A stretch of DNA of 64,000 bases from Maratus speciosus (lineage: Eukaryota; Arthropoda; Arachnida; Araneae; Salticidae), in NCBI GenBank assembly GCA_963932465.1, contig OZ010795.1, forward strand, positions 521,177,451 to 521,241,450, read 5' to 3'. The translations under genes and the position numbers were made by a program. Below, piece by piece: positions 33,960 to 45,945 of this stretch (positions within the stretch are counted from its first letter, which is position 1; every line of letters begins with the position of its first letter). Under the pieces are notes generated by a model. The model saw only the letters and a list, made by a program, of their open reading frames with translations. It was not told where the DNA came from and ran no database searches.

Positions 33960-35095
33960 AATTACTTAACCTTTGCGAATACCCACGCTAATCAGAGAAT
34001 GAAGCCCAACTTACAAGATTACAAATATTTTTTAAATGATTCTTAATGAACCTTTACATATTTTAAGTCACCAACATGCAAAATTCAGGCTTCTATTCCG
34101 TACAGTATCACAGAAATTGGAATTTTAGAACGCTTTTTTTTGTTTGTTTGTTTCTGAACCCTTTTAAACTTCGAACTTATTAGGAAAGGATTACTGAGAG
34201 CATTTACGTTTCAAAAGGTACAACCATGTCAAATTTCAAAATCATGGTGTAATAATTCAATTAAATCATAATTTAGAACGTATTTAGAACGTTTTCTGCT
34301 CGTTTAATCTTTTTAATGCAATAAACAATTCTTAGCGAGCGTTTAGATCTTAAAAGTAACGGCTTGCCAATATTCAGGTTTCAATATTCAACAATATCAC
34401 AAAAACCCAATTTTAGAACGTTTTTTGCTCCTGCGCCGTCAATTTTTTTTCAAACTGTGACCATTTACGTCTTAACTGTTACAAATATGTTAAACTTCAA
34501 TTTCCTTCGTACTAAGAATTCGAAATAAATCGTAATTTATAACATTTTTATAAAGCTTTTTACTCGTTTTACGCTTCTAAATTTCGATTTTTTAAATGGG
34601 TTTTAGCGAGTACTTAAAACTTAAAGGTAACCACCATATCAAATGTAAAGTTTCTTCACTCAACAGTTTCATAGAAATCTTAATTTACGAATGACTTTTG
34701 GTATTGCAACCTTTTAAATTTCGCATTTTTTAGAAATTGGTCAGGACGAGCATTTTCGTTTTAAAACCAACAATCATGTTAAATTTCAAGTTCGTGAACT
34801 TCATGCTAGAGTTCATGCTCTAGCAATTCCATTCAAATTGGAATTTAGAACGTTTTTAGAAAGTTTTCCACTCATTTAATACTTTTAAAATTCGATTTAT
34901 TTAGAAACAGTTTTTAATGAGCATTTACATTATATAAGTAACTACCATGCCAGATTTAGGGATTCTAACCTGAACTGTTTTACAGGAATAAAAAATTTAA
35001 GAATTTTTTTGCTCCTCTTCCTTTAGAAAACGCAAAGCATTTATACGTCTTAAAAATAACATCCGTGTCAGATTGTATGTTCCCAGTCCAAACAA
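33960..35095. repeat. Old degenerate repeat field, units of about 150 bp
   Basis: Loosely repeated units carry, in order, TTAGAACGTTTTT-GCTC, TTTAAATTTCGATTTTTT, GCGAGCATTTACATCTTAA, ACCATGTCAAATTTCAAG and ACAGTATCACAGAAAT. At least seven imperfect units can be followed. The same units continue at 38076-38225, 40971-41130, 42880-43150, 62210-62880 and 63480-64000. The Helitron at 35096 and the hAT at 38226 inserted into this field. Confidence 0.65.
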
Positions 35096-38075
35096 TCTAC
35101 ATTATAAAGGACAAACATATCTGTGCGTAACGCATACGTCATTTTGCGAATGGCAACAGTTTGAAATTTTAAATAAAATTTTGGTTATGCAATTTTCTTT
35201 ACTGCAAATTTTTAAACTTCTAAACATTGTACATTTAAAATTTTTACACCATCGTATAAGGAAAATAAATGCTCTTTTAAATGCAATTTCTTTGAAAGCT
35301 GTATCTCAATTTATTTTTGAGATATTAATTTTTTTGTAGTTTTTAATACCATTTTTCTTATCGTGGCAGCAAAAGTACCCCATTTCTATTGAAAGTCATT
35401 GAAAGTAAATGGAAAATAGTGGAAAATAAGAGATACTGTATCTTTTTGTTGCCATTTTCTCATAAACACTGAAAAAAAAGTTGAAATTAAAATATGGGCT
35501 ATGTCAAAAATATTGTCTGTTATACCGTGACAATGACGTCATATGCATACTTTTCTATACACGAAGTTTAAGACTGGATTCTAAAAGTGGATTGCTTTAG
35601 AAGATGCAAATGACGTCATTTTATAAAAAAGCGTGTATTTTAATTCTTAAACCTGGATTATGTTTTGTAGAAGTGTGTCATTTTGACAGCCCAGCTGTTT
35701 TGAAATTCTTCACCGGTGAAAATGCTTCACTTTTGAAAATAATACAATCGAAATAACACACTGATAAAACGCAATGTTTTACAAAAATTTAGAGTGTCTT
35801 TATAAAAGACAGGTAACATGCAAATAATAGCGATTTATGTTACAGAAATTGATGATTTTCGCCTGGATGGATTTGCTTCGACGAGTTGGATAAACAAACA
35901 AATAATTCGTGGTTTAAAATAATATTATGTTCCTGAATTGTCCAAAAGTCTCTCGAATAATAAAATTTTAATGCTATTCTTTAAGACATTCTACTACAAT
36001 TTTATCAAAATAACATAATTTTCTTAATTTAATTTTTCCTAATTTTATACAATCATATATATAATCATATATCTTATATATAATCATTTAAAACAGAAGT
36101 GTGTTTTTTAGTCATCTGCCCTGATCTTTCACTGAACCAATTTTACTAATATTTTTTTTTTTAACTGAAAGCTCTTCATTTGTACATGTGATCGCACTAT
36201 CTGCTTTTATTTATTTCATTCTTTATTTATTTTAAATATCCCCACTTTTATATTTTAATTTAAAAAGCATTTTATCAAATTTCTTCAAAATGGTGAAAAT
36301 TAGATAGGTTTCATTATTGCAGACAAGAGAGAAATAATGAGGTATTTTTATCTTTATTCATGCTGTTTTCTGATAAAAATTTAAAATAGTTGATAAAAAT
36401 TAATGTATAGGATTTAATGTCGCAAAATCCCATTAGGAGCAGAATATTATATTAGAGGCATAATAACGGAAAATGACATACTGCTTTTGAAAGCACGCAT
36501 TTTTCCTCATAAATTTTCTATATTGTTTTTCCTTCAGCACGTGTACTGATACTAAGTTTCAGACACTAGGCGAAATGCTTATTTAAGTGAAAATGAAATC
36601 ATATTTAAAAGAAAACGATCATTTTCTTAGATAAAACTAAACATTTTAACACAAATGCGTCTAAAAAACATAATTACGGAAATTTTTACTTTCCGGAATT
36701 GAGATTAGAATCTCAAGTAAAGAGTGCGTCTGTTCACATAAAAGATGTTGCTGAGAATCGTGACTTCAAGTTTTGAGTTAAAATGATTTTTATATGATCA
36801 AACAAAATACAATTAAAAAAAAATGATGAATATGGATCTGAGAGAAGTGCGTATGCAAATTTTGAGAAGGTGAAAATTGCTGTTTATCATTCCGGAATAC
36901 CGAACATAAAAGCTTCAACTGATAACTACATCCTAATAATTGATCTTTATTACATTTTACTGATTTAGTATCTATATTATAAAGAACGAACGTATCTGTG
37001 CGTAACGCTGACGTCCTTTTGCGAATGGTAACACTTCACAATCAAATTTCGGTCTTGAAATTTTCGCTACTGCAATTTTTTAATCTTCTGACCATCGTGC
37101 ATTTTCAATTTTCGTCGCATAGGGAAAAAAAATACTTTCCAATGCAATTTGTTTAAAAACTGCATCTTAATTGACTGATGTATTATATTTTCTAAAATGA
37201 TTTTTAAGTATGATTTTTTTAAATTTTATCTTATCACGTGCCCGTTTCAATACATAATAATAATAAACATTTTACACATGGTGTACATGGTTACACACAC
37301 AACAAACATTTTTCAGCATTTGTTTCTGACTATTTATGCATAACGAAATTAATACTTCCTTTATAAACAAATAAAAGAATAATATTAAAAAAACCACCAA
37401 TCTAACATATTTGTGAAAGACAAATTAACGAAATTAATACTTCTTTTATCAACAAATAATAGAATAATATTGAAAAAACACAAATCTAACATATTTGTAA
37501 TCGTACAATTTAATTTTTAGATTACCAAATAGGATTTATTTTTCAAATGGATTTTGTTTGCAAAGTTCATCTCAGTTTACTGATTTTCTATTGCTTTAAA
37601 AACAATTTTAAAGCATGAAATATATTTTAATTTATTTACATCACGCGGAGCTCGATTATGAAAAATTAATCCGTTTGCCCTTAAAACAAAATAAAAAGTT
37701 CATCATTTTCTTACGGCTAACATCCATTAAAAAAAAAACATCCTTATGAATAAATAAATAAAATAATATAAATAAAACACAAATTTAACGGACATGTATA
37801 AGCTCTGAAATTATCATAATATAAAAGGATGCCATAAGTAGCAAAATCTTGGTCAAATAATTCTTAGCATGCGGCTAATATGAAAATATCGCTTTTGATA
37901 AATTTCAAAAATTCCTTTGATTGTATAATTCGTATTTCCCATATGAAAATTCTTTTTTAATATAAGTGAGCAAGCTAAAAAAATTATCGCATATAAAAAA
38001 AATATTAGTTTTCAATTAAAAAAAATGTTTTCACCTATATTCTTTAACCCGGGAAGCCCGGGTACGATCCCCTAG
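35096..38075 (+). mobile_element. Helitron with two 5'-end-like heads, 2980 bp
   Basis: Begins TCTACATTATAAAGGACAAA after A (35095). It ends with the hairpin ACCCGGG-AAG-CCCGGGT and CCCCTAG before T (38076). Joining the flanks (CCAAACAA / TTCCATTAAAATCATGG) restores a unit of the degenerate repeat, which supports these borders. A second head of the same type starts at 36971. No Rep/helicase gene is present, so it is non-autonomous. The first 750 bp match 44381-44540 plus 45946-46880. Confidence 0.75.
36971..38075 (+). mobile_element. Internal Helitron unit, 1105 bp
   Basis: Begins TCTATATTATAAAGAACGAA after A, and shares its 3' end with the larger element at 35096. Either it inserted near the 3' end of an older copy, or the larger element arose by joining two units. 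It contains no protein-like frame. Confidence 0.7.
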
Positions 38076-38225
38076 TTCCATTAAAATCATGGTGCAAACC
38101 GTTCTTAAAACGTTTTCCCTTCGATTCATCTCTTAACATTTCGATTTTCTATTAACAGCTCTTAGCAAGCGTTTACATCTTTAAACAAGCCGGCATACCA
38201 AAATTCAGTCCCCTATCCCGTACGG
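38076..38225. repeat. Degenerate repeat field, continued
   Basis: One unit of the 33960 repeat, between the Helitron end and the hAT element. Its last eight bases CCGTACGG are the duplicated hAT target. Confidence 0.65.
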
Positions 38226-38482
38226 CAGCGGTTCCCAACCCGTGGGCCGCGAGCGCCGTGGTACTGGGCCGTAGAATCTTGGGGTCTAATACCGGTTTTT
38301 CGGGACAATTCACTACAAAAGCGCTGGCTGTTGATCGCTTTACATTCGTCTGTCATCAAGGTCAACGCTCTCCTCCCTCCGACATTCTTCACCCTTCTCC
38401 CCACCACGTCCGTATTCCGCACTTTTATTATTGACTCCTTTGTCAGTGGCAGTGGTTTTCTGTTGATGTATCATATCATTAT

Positions 38483-40683
38483 GTGTACTGTGAGCTAATA
38501 TTACTTCACCTCAATATGGATGCTTGGTTTCGGGCGGGATCATGTCGTAAGACGAAGTTGGCAAGTGATGAAGGGACCTTTACATCTGTTTCTACAAATA
38601 GTGAGTTTGAATTGAAGGCGAAATCCAGTCTAAGTTGTAAAAAAATAGCAAGGAAAACTAAAGTATATTTTCGTAAATATAACCCTGATTTTTTTAAAAA
38701 TGTGGGTTTATGTTTTCTGGTTCTGAGGAAGAGCCTATGCCTCAGTGTGTGATTTGTTTCGAAATGCTATCCAACGAATGTATGAAATTTTCAAAACTTG
38801 AAAGACATCTATCATCTAAACATCCTGAATGTGTTGGAAAGTCTTTGGATTTCTTTGAAATCAAGAAAAGAAATTTTTGTATGTCTAAATCTGCCATGGA
38901 AAAATCTCCAAAACAGAACAAACTAAGCACCAGAGTTTCTAATGAGCTTTCTTTGTTAATCGCAAAGAAGGGTTCAGCTGATACCGTGGGAAAGGAACTT
39001 ATTATATCCGCAGCAAAAATAATAAGTAATGCTTTGTTTGATGAAAAATGTACAACAATTCTATTATCAAATACAACCGTAAAAGAAGAATTGATGAAAT
39101 ATCGGAAAATGTGAAAAAAACTGTCATTACTTTTTTGAAACAAAGTGAATATTTTTCGCTGCAACTTGATGAGAGTACAGACGTTGCTGGACAAGCTAAT
39201 TTATTAGCTTTTAGTCGTTTTGAGTTGAATGGCAATATTGAAGAAGAAATGCTGTTTTGTCGATCTTTGCCGACAAAAACAACTGGCGAAGAGATTTTCA
39301 AATCTATTGACAATTTTATAAAAGAAAATGAAATAGACGGGAATAAGTGTGTAGGTTTGACAACGGATGGGGACGTGCTATGTCTGGAATTCATATTGGT
39401 TTTTTCTCCAAAGTTAAATCAGCTGCTCCCTTGGTTCAATGGACACATTGTAGCATACATAGAGACGCTCTTGCAGTTAAAGGTTTGGACGAGAGTTTAA
39501 GAAAAATTCTTCACGATGCAGTAAAAATAGTTAACTCTATCAAAGCAAGACATAAAAACTTCAGACTGTTTGGTGTTTTGTGTGACGAAATGGGCAGTGA
39601 ACACAAGCAGCTTCTACTTTATTGCGAATTTCGGTGGCTGTCCAGAGGCAAAGTGTTGACAAGATTGTTCGAAATCCATGATGAACTCACGGTTTTCTTG
39701 AGGGAGGGAGATTATAATGGAAAACTTGCAAATTCCTACTTAGACTATGTGACCAATGAAAACTGGTTGAAACGATTGGCATATTTGGCGGATATTTTTG
39801 GTTCTCTCAAAGTTTTTAACTTAACTCTGCAGGTCAAGGACGCTCATAAGTTTTTTTTGTGCAAGACAAAATAGAAGAAATGATAAAGAAACTTCAACGA
39901 TCGGCTCAAAACGTGGAGCAAGATTCCTTCGACGCATTTCCAGTCCTACATGATTTTCTTGAAACCAACGAAGTCAAAATTTATAAAACAACAGCTACAA
40001 CTATAAAAGAACACCTCGAATATTTGGCCTCTAACCACAGGTAATTTAAAGTTATTTATTTTTCTTAATTTTATTCTATTATTTTTAATAAGAGCAATTA
40101 AAAACATTTATTTTCCTAAAACAGTAACTTTTTTTAAAATTAGTAAATTTTTCAAATAGTACCTTTTTAAAATTATTAATAAATTTTAGTTACTTGTCTT
40201 ATACTTTTATTAATCATTCATATGAATGAGAAATCTACCAACACTAACTGAAGCAGTAATTAAGACTTTTCATATTTTTTAGGAACTTCTTCCCTAAAAT
40301 TGAAGATGAAATACAATGGATTAGAAACCCCTTTGAAGAAAATTACTTAAAAAAATTAAAATTATCTTCAAATGAAGAAGACTCGTTGATTGAACTATCA
40401 TGTGACCAGACTTTAAAATCGATTTTTAAGACAACACCACTGGTCTCATTTTGGATAAAAGTTCGGCAAGACTATCCAACTATTGCCAAAATTGCACTGA
40501 GACACTTGATGGTCTTTTCTACAACCTATCTATGTGAACGAGCCTTTTTAACTTTAGTTTTTTTGGAAAAATAAATATAGAAATAAAATGAATGCCGAGA
40601 GTGATTTGAGACTAAAACTATCCAGTTTCAATCCAGATATTGACACAGTCGTCGAGGACAAACAGTGTCAAAAATCCCATTAA
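38483..40683 (+). pseudogene. hAT transposase, ZBED5/SCAND3-like, frameshifted
   Basis: The product would excise and insert the element. The N-terminal part (38483-38715) leads to a BED-type zinc finger read from 38710, with CVICFEMLSNECMKFSKLERH and a following HP. The RNase-H-like core includes LQLDESTDVAGQANLLAFSR (39164-39220), with a catalytic Asp. Near 39420-39480 come PLVQWTHCSIHRDALAVKG and then FRWLSRGKVLTRLFEIHDEL. The C-terminal dimerisation region (about 40420-40570) has YPTIAKIALRHLMVFSTTY and CERAF. Frame changes occur near 38710, 39085, 39370, 39845 and 40560. Possibly each is a single-base change. Not functional as read. Confidence 0.93.
40041..40282 (+). other. Intron in the hAT transposase gene
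   Basis: CCACAG/GTAATT at the 5' side and a pyrimidine-rich TTTTCATATTTTTTAG/GAAC at the 3' side bound 242 AT-rich bases full of stops. The conserved protein reading (LASNH, then NFFPKIEDEIQW) joins in frame across it, with the split codon AG+G. It is therefore an intron of the transposase gene rather than an insertion. Confidence 0.8.
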
Positions 40684-40970
40684 GGTATTTTTTTTATCAT
40701 TTTTTTTTTAGTTTTTATATAATTGTGATAGCTAAGTGAATACAATAAATAAAGTTAATTTCTTGATAAAAAATATTTTTTTCTTCATCTTTTACTAGTT
40801 ACTGACATACTATATATATATATATTTGTCATGTGTATATACTATAACTATATAAGTGTCTATTTGTCGTATTTTTAACTTGTATATTAAGTAGTTAGTG
40901 GTCCTCAAAGTTATTTTTACAAAATTGGTGGTCCGCATAACTAAAAAGGTTGGGAACCGCTGCCGTACGG

Positions 40971-41130
40971 TATTACAGAAATGGCAATTTTAGAACTTTT
41001 TTACGCCTGCGTCCATTTAAATTTCGAAATTTTTTAGAAACTTTTTTGTGGGATCATTTACTTCTTATAAGTAAAAAGTATGTCAAATTTCAAGTTTCTA
41101 GCATTAATAATTGAAAACAAATCATAATTT
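40971..41130. repeat. Degenerate repeat field, right of the hAT
   Basis: Continues the unit interrupted at 38225 (TATTACAGAAATGGCAATTTTAG, then GTCAAATTTCAAGTTTCTAG). This confirms the pre-insertion order. Confidence 0.65.
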
Positions 41131-41156
41131 TGAACAGTCATAGAACGCTTTTCTAT

Positions 41157-41380
41157 GGGTACACGACATTTCGGTCCGGACACTTCGGTCCCACCGTTTC
41201 GGTGCCGCCATTTCAGTCCCAAGACATTTCGGTCCCAAGACATTTCGGTCCCTGGCATTTCGGTCCCGAGACATTTCGGTCTCTGGCCATTTCGGTCCCG
41301 AGACATTTTGGTCTCTGGCCATTTCGGTCCCTGGCCATTTCGGTTCTTGGCCGTTTCGGTCCCTTGCAATTTTGGTGCTC
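41157..41380. repeat. Minisatellite based on CATTTCGGTCCC
   Basis: About 13 imperfect units of 12-18 bases with the core ATTTCGGTCCC and spacers such as GAGA, AAGA and TGGC. Because the unit lacks stop codons it produces long open frames on both strands with repetitive peptides. These are a by-product of the repeat, not genes. Confidence 0.85.
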
Positions 41381-41552
41381 ACCACCTTATAACGCGGATT
41401 CTAATTGTCGTGGACCCGCCAAACGCTGCAATTTGAACATTATTTGGGCCCTTTTAAAAAGTATTTATTATAATTTAATTAACTTGCTCAATCCTTCACC
41501 AAGTTGGAAGATTCTAATAGAGAAATGATACACTCGGCACCTTTATGTTAAC

Positions 41553-41850
41553 GGGGAGAGGTGATAAATCGCCAAATATTGTTCCCTTCTCATTCATTCG
41601 TATTGCATTAATTTTACTTAAACTGTAATCCTTTCCCGCATTTTATATAAAATGCATAGCTCTAATTTAAAACACAAATATTTAAGATACACACCTTTCA
41701 TTTATTTAATTTTTATTTGTTTGTTTTAAAGAAAAGAAAAAAAAATTAAAAAATGCTAATTTCTTTGTCAAAGCATTGTTTTTAATTTACCATGCAAAAA
41801 ATAAAAACTGCTACTGGCGAGGTAAAAACTACTATTGGCAAATTTTGCGA
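41553..41850 (-). mobile_element. Fragment of the 4003-type TIR element
   Basis: AGGTGATAAATCGCCAAATA is the reverse complement of the right end at 5310-5333, and about 250 bp beyond it align loosely (ATTAATTTTAC, GGTAAATTA-type blocks). The opposite end is not recognised. Confidence 0.45.
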
Positions 41851-42029
41851 CCGGCTAAATAAAACTACCAAGATCTTCTTCAGATCATGTCAGCATTTTG
41901 TGGATTCTTCGTTGTTTTGCATTTCATCTTTCTTGGGAAAACCGGTTCGCCCAAGTAGGTGTTTATGCTTCAAGTCCGTTTAAGCACAGATGTCTCAGAT
42001 GCACTGTGGCTAACGCATTTTTTTTTAAA

Positions 42030-42625
42030 TTAACCATTTGGAAAAATGGTTATTGTCCTTGGTCAGGGTAGGAAATCGAAAACATATCTGAAGCGTTTTA
42101 TTAGTTGAATCCCGCAGTCTTTAATTCGTTTTCTGATTGATCTATACAGTAATCTGTATTTTCCCTTTACTTTCAACAGAGATGGATACTTCTGTTGCCA
42201 CTATGACAAAAAGTAATAAAAACTACAAAAAAATTAATAACTCAGAAACAAATTGAGATACAGATTTCAAACAAATTGCATTTAAAAGTACATTTTTTTT
42301 TCTCTATACGACGGTGTAACAAATAATATTGTGGAATGTTTAGAAGTTTAAGAATGAAATTTCATTTAAAATTGGTCCAGGAATATTAATGTTTAATCCA
42401 TGGCGTACGTAATGCATGACCAGCTCCGTAGAAGTTAAAAAATTTACAGTACCGAAAATTGTAAAACTGAAATTCCTTTTAAAATTTGTTCATGGTGGGT
42501 CCAGGAATGTTAATGTTTAATTCATGGCGTACGTGACGTATGATCAACTCCGTGCGATTTATTATGTCTTAAATTTTAATCTTTGAAAAAATCATTTTCT
42601 AAATGGTTGTTGTAATTTGTTAAAT
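42030..42625 (+). repeat. Dispersed repeat, copy 3 of 3
   Basis: Most complete plus-strand copy of the family at 500-1115 and 33008-33545, beginning CCATTTGGAAAAATGG and ending CATTTTCTAAATGGTTGTTG. Confidence 0.8.
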
Positions 42626-42879
42626 TGCTTTTATTTTTATTTTTTATTTTATTTTTTTATTATTATTTTTTTAAAAACTTTTGCGCCAGTTTGGCGAGAA
42701 AACCCCGTTTCCAGGTACTTGTTAGGCCAATCTTGCGAAAATAGCATGTTAGTTTTATTTATTATGAAACTGTTTATTTAATATAAAAAGACAATTTTAT
42801 TATAAAATACACAAAAATTTTATTAGAAACACAAATTAATTATTTTATTATAAAATGCACAAAGTTTCTTATAAATTAC

Positions 42880-43335
42880 TACCATGCCAAAGTTCTAGTT
42901 TATAATCCCAACAGTATCCCAGAAATTTCAGTATTCCAAATAAATCATAATTTAGACCATTTCTAGGAATTTTTACGTTTATCTGTCAAATTGAATTTTC
43001 GAACCTTTTAGAGAGGGTTCATAACGAATATACACATCTTAAAAGTAACCACCACACCGAATTTAAAGTTTCTAACCCAATCAATATCACAGAAAACGCA
43101 ATTTTAGAACTTTTTTGCTCCTGCTGTGATGTAGGTTGTTGCACTGACATAAAATACAGTCTTTTTTTCGGAGCAGAGATGGCCGCCAACATTTTTTTTT
43201 AAGTTGGCTATGTAGTTCCAGAGATAACACCTCACAAACGTACAAACATTAATGATATTGTACACTTTATAATATTATAACACATTATAATATTAGCATT
43301 AGATATACAGATACAAAAGTCGTTTATCTGTTACA
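42880..43335. repeat. Degenerate repeat field with a conserved tail
   Basis: Three loose units of the 33960 repeat end in a distinct tail: CTCCTGCTGTGATG, GCACTGACATAAAATA, GTAGTTCCAGAGATAACACC and a CACAAACGTACAAAC block. The same tail closes the field at 62720-62870, and its start is seen at the window's last bases. It resembles the 3' tails seen on many arthropod repeats, so the field may be built of 3' fragments of one retroelement or Helitron family. Confidence 0.5.
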
Positions 43336-43337
43336 AA

Positions 43338-44380
43338 CTAAAGTGCCCGGCGTTGCCCAGAATTTGAAGGAAATTTGTTCTGAAAAATCAATTTCCAAAT
43401 TTAGCATACAACATAAAACAAACTTTTAAAAAAGCAGTCGATCTGTTGTACGCATGAATCAAATGAAAACACATTATAAAAATGTATAAATGTATAAGTG
43501 TATGCAACAGACGCAAAAGAATACAGCTATAAATGAACTTATTTCAATTTATAATTGGAGCTACTTCCATAATCGGGTTTTTAGCATGCTTCAAAACGTT
43601 TTTTCACACTTATATGACGTTATACTATATTCACCACGTCCTTTATATTTTCAATATGACGTAATATTTTCCTCTTTCACGTGGAAAACTTGAAATAGAA
43701 AAATTATGAAGTTATATTCACTTTCATTTAAATTCGTCAAACTATTTATTTCATTTTAATTTTTCATGCTAATATCTTGCAATAGAAAAGTTATGACGTA
43801 ATATTTCCCTTTTTCTAAATTCGGCAAACTATTTATTTCATTTTCATTTTTCACGTGGAAATCTTGCAATAGAAAATTAATTATTGTAGTAAGAATTTTA
43901 TTGTGTATTTTAATTGTTGGCAACTGCTATAACGAAAAATGTTTAAATTTGATAAGAAATTACCGTTAAATTGGTGGTTTTTTTATTAATTAAAAATTAT
44001 CTATAAATTTTGACAAATTTTGACAAATTTTTATATTATCCGTTTCACAGTACAAAAAGACCATTGGAATAGGTCACATGTTCGATAAATTTCGGTTAGT
44101 GGGTCATTTTCTAATAACGTGGGTCAAGCTTATTTTATCTAGAAAACGACTAATGATTTTCACTAAATTTTGTATTCCATCATTTTCAGGCTCGAAAAAA
44201 GCATTGTATTAGATCGCATGTTCGAAAAAGTTCGATTAGAGGGTCTTTTTGGGTCAATATGGCTCAAGGTCAAGCTAATTGCATTTAAAAGAGCAAGAAT
44301 GATTCAGTGAGAATGATGATATATCGAGATAAACACAAAGCTAATTTTGACCGAGCTTAGTTCTCTCATTCCTGCTAGTA
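43338..44380 (-). mobile_element. Helitron-like element, reverse orientation
   Basis: On the minus strand the 3' end reads GGGCAACGCCGGGCAC followed by TTTAG and a flanking T, a common Helitron-type terminus. The body to the right holds two internal duplications: GCAATAGAAAA/GACGTAATATTT blocks about 117 bp apart (43660-43880), and GGTCACATGTTCGA / GATCGCATGTTCGA blocks about 140 bp apart (44070-44225). Its 5' end was not identified. A related body piece is at 50200-50290. Confidence 0.5.
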
Positions 44381-44540
44381 TCTATATTATAAAGGACAAA
44401 CATATCTGTGCGTAACGCATAAGTCATTCTGCGAATGTCAACACTTTCAAATTTGGAATGAATTTTCGTTTTGCAATTTTCGCTACTGAAAATTTTTAAA
44501 CATCTACATATCGCACATTTTTCTTTTTTATATCGTTGTA

Positions 44541-44574
44541 TCTCTCTATTCTAAAAAAAAGTAACTACCGCTGT

Positions 44575-44607
<33 letters not shown>

Positions 44608-45945
44608 TTTTGAATTTTTTGTGACCGGAGGTCTTTCTTCGTTAATATTGAGAAAAATAATGCATACAAAAATATGAAAAACAGTGGTTTTATACAGAAA
44701 TGTTTGATAAACACGCTGATGCAGACAGTTTTCAAATCGAAGAATTATTTTAAGAGATATTTAATGCTAAAGTTGGACAAAATCGTTCCACTAAAAAAGT
44801 TTTATAGCAGCAAAAACTATACATGCGAATGTAATCATTCATAGATCATTTTATGCGTTAGAATTTGCCGGAGTGCAGATTGCATTAATTTTTTTTATTT
44901 TGACTCATTCTTTCAGGTTTTATTTCTAATTTAATATCAAATTTTCAGCATTTCTAGAGATATTTTTTACAGATTTCAGAAAATTGTACTAATTTAAACT
45001 GTTGCCAACTGTATAAAAAGCGCAAGCAATAACGTTTGCTTCAAATTAAAAATTTATTTACACGTGACTATTATAAACAGGAAAAAAATTTCAAATTAGA
45101 ATTAAATAATTATGTATAAAAAGCAGGAACTTATTGAAAATTACGTCATAAAAAGTATACACGTGAATTTTAAAAGAGAAAGGATATTGTAAAATAATAA
45201 ATTCATTAACATGCGTTAGAAGTCTTAGGAGAAATTACTTCATATTTACGTCACATTATAGTTATTACATAAAATGAACACAAAATAATATTGCAAAAAA
45301 GTTTAAATTTAGAAATTGCGCTAGACATTTATTTAATATTTTGAGAGGATCTTTTCAACTATTTTTGTTAGGAAAGCGCAAATAATATTTCATTGCTAAC
45401 AAAAGTACTTTCACGCGATTATTTAAAAGAGAAAGAATAGCTTGGTCAAAATTACGTCAGATTAAAAACGATTGATTTAAAATGTCTCATTTAAAGGAAC
45501 TTTCTTTTCGCTTTGTTAAAAAATACCAGGAGACAAAGACTCTGTTTACTTAATTCCTTTTATATTAGCTTATTTTGAAATGTTGTTACACGTGTTTACG
45601 TCATCAAGTTATTTTTATTTCGACGTTTTATTTGTATTTTTATTAATGTTGTACGAATTTATTTGTTCTTTCGTTATTTAAAATAAAAATTATGTCAATT
45701 TGTATAATTTGGCGAAATGGGTGGACGGGATAATCAAGTAGTACCGCAGCGGATTTGGCGTTAAAATTCCCCAATCAAAGAGAAATGAATAGAAATTCGT
45801 TTATAGGGAGATCACCACTGTTTTTTAAATTAAAATTCAATCTTTCGAAATCTTTTTAAAGCCGATCAAATTAGCGTGCATTTAGAGCCTGCGGTGTCTG
45901 GACGGGGGTTGGCGAGCGTAGCTCGTAGGGGGCCGAGCCCCCTAG
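44541..45945 (+). mobile_element. Non-autonomous Helitron, 1405 bp, intact ends
   Basis: Begins TCTCTCTATTCTAAAAAAAA after A (44540), followed by (GCC)n near 44576-44606. It ends with the hairpin AGGGGGC-CGA-GCCCCCT running into CTAG before T (45946). The flanks rejoin as the empty repeat CGTTGTA-TATAAGG, equivalent to CATCGTATAAGG at 35260. The best-preserved copy of its family here. No protein is encoded. Confidence 0.93.
45585..45745 (+). repeat. Segment shared with 4755-4950
   Basis: ACACGTGTTTACGTCATCAAG through TAATCAAGTAGTACCG matches 4760-4952 and is missing from the reversed Helitron copy at 48524. It is an insertion or captured piece within the Helitron. Confidence 0.7.

Larger units (their letters stand above)
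38226..40962 (+). mobile_element. hAT element, ZBED5/SCAND3-like, 2737 bp
   Basis: Terminal repeats CAGCGGTTCCCAACC and GGTTGGGAACCGCTG are perfect over 15 bases. The 8-bp duplication CCGTACGG lies at 38218-38225 and 40963-40970. Both are hAT hallmarks. The interior carries a nearly full transposase gene, broken by a few frameshifts. Ends and duplication are intact, so the insertion is fairly recent, and it might still move if a related transposase were supplied. Confidence 0.97.

Noticed and set aside
38742..39394. Minus-strand open frames of 130-150 codons
   Set aside because: They are antisense shadows of the hAT transposase coding sequence.
41058..41528. Several overlapping open frames of 87-132 codons
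   Set aside because: They come from a stop-free minisatellite unit and occur on both strands.
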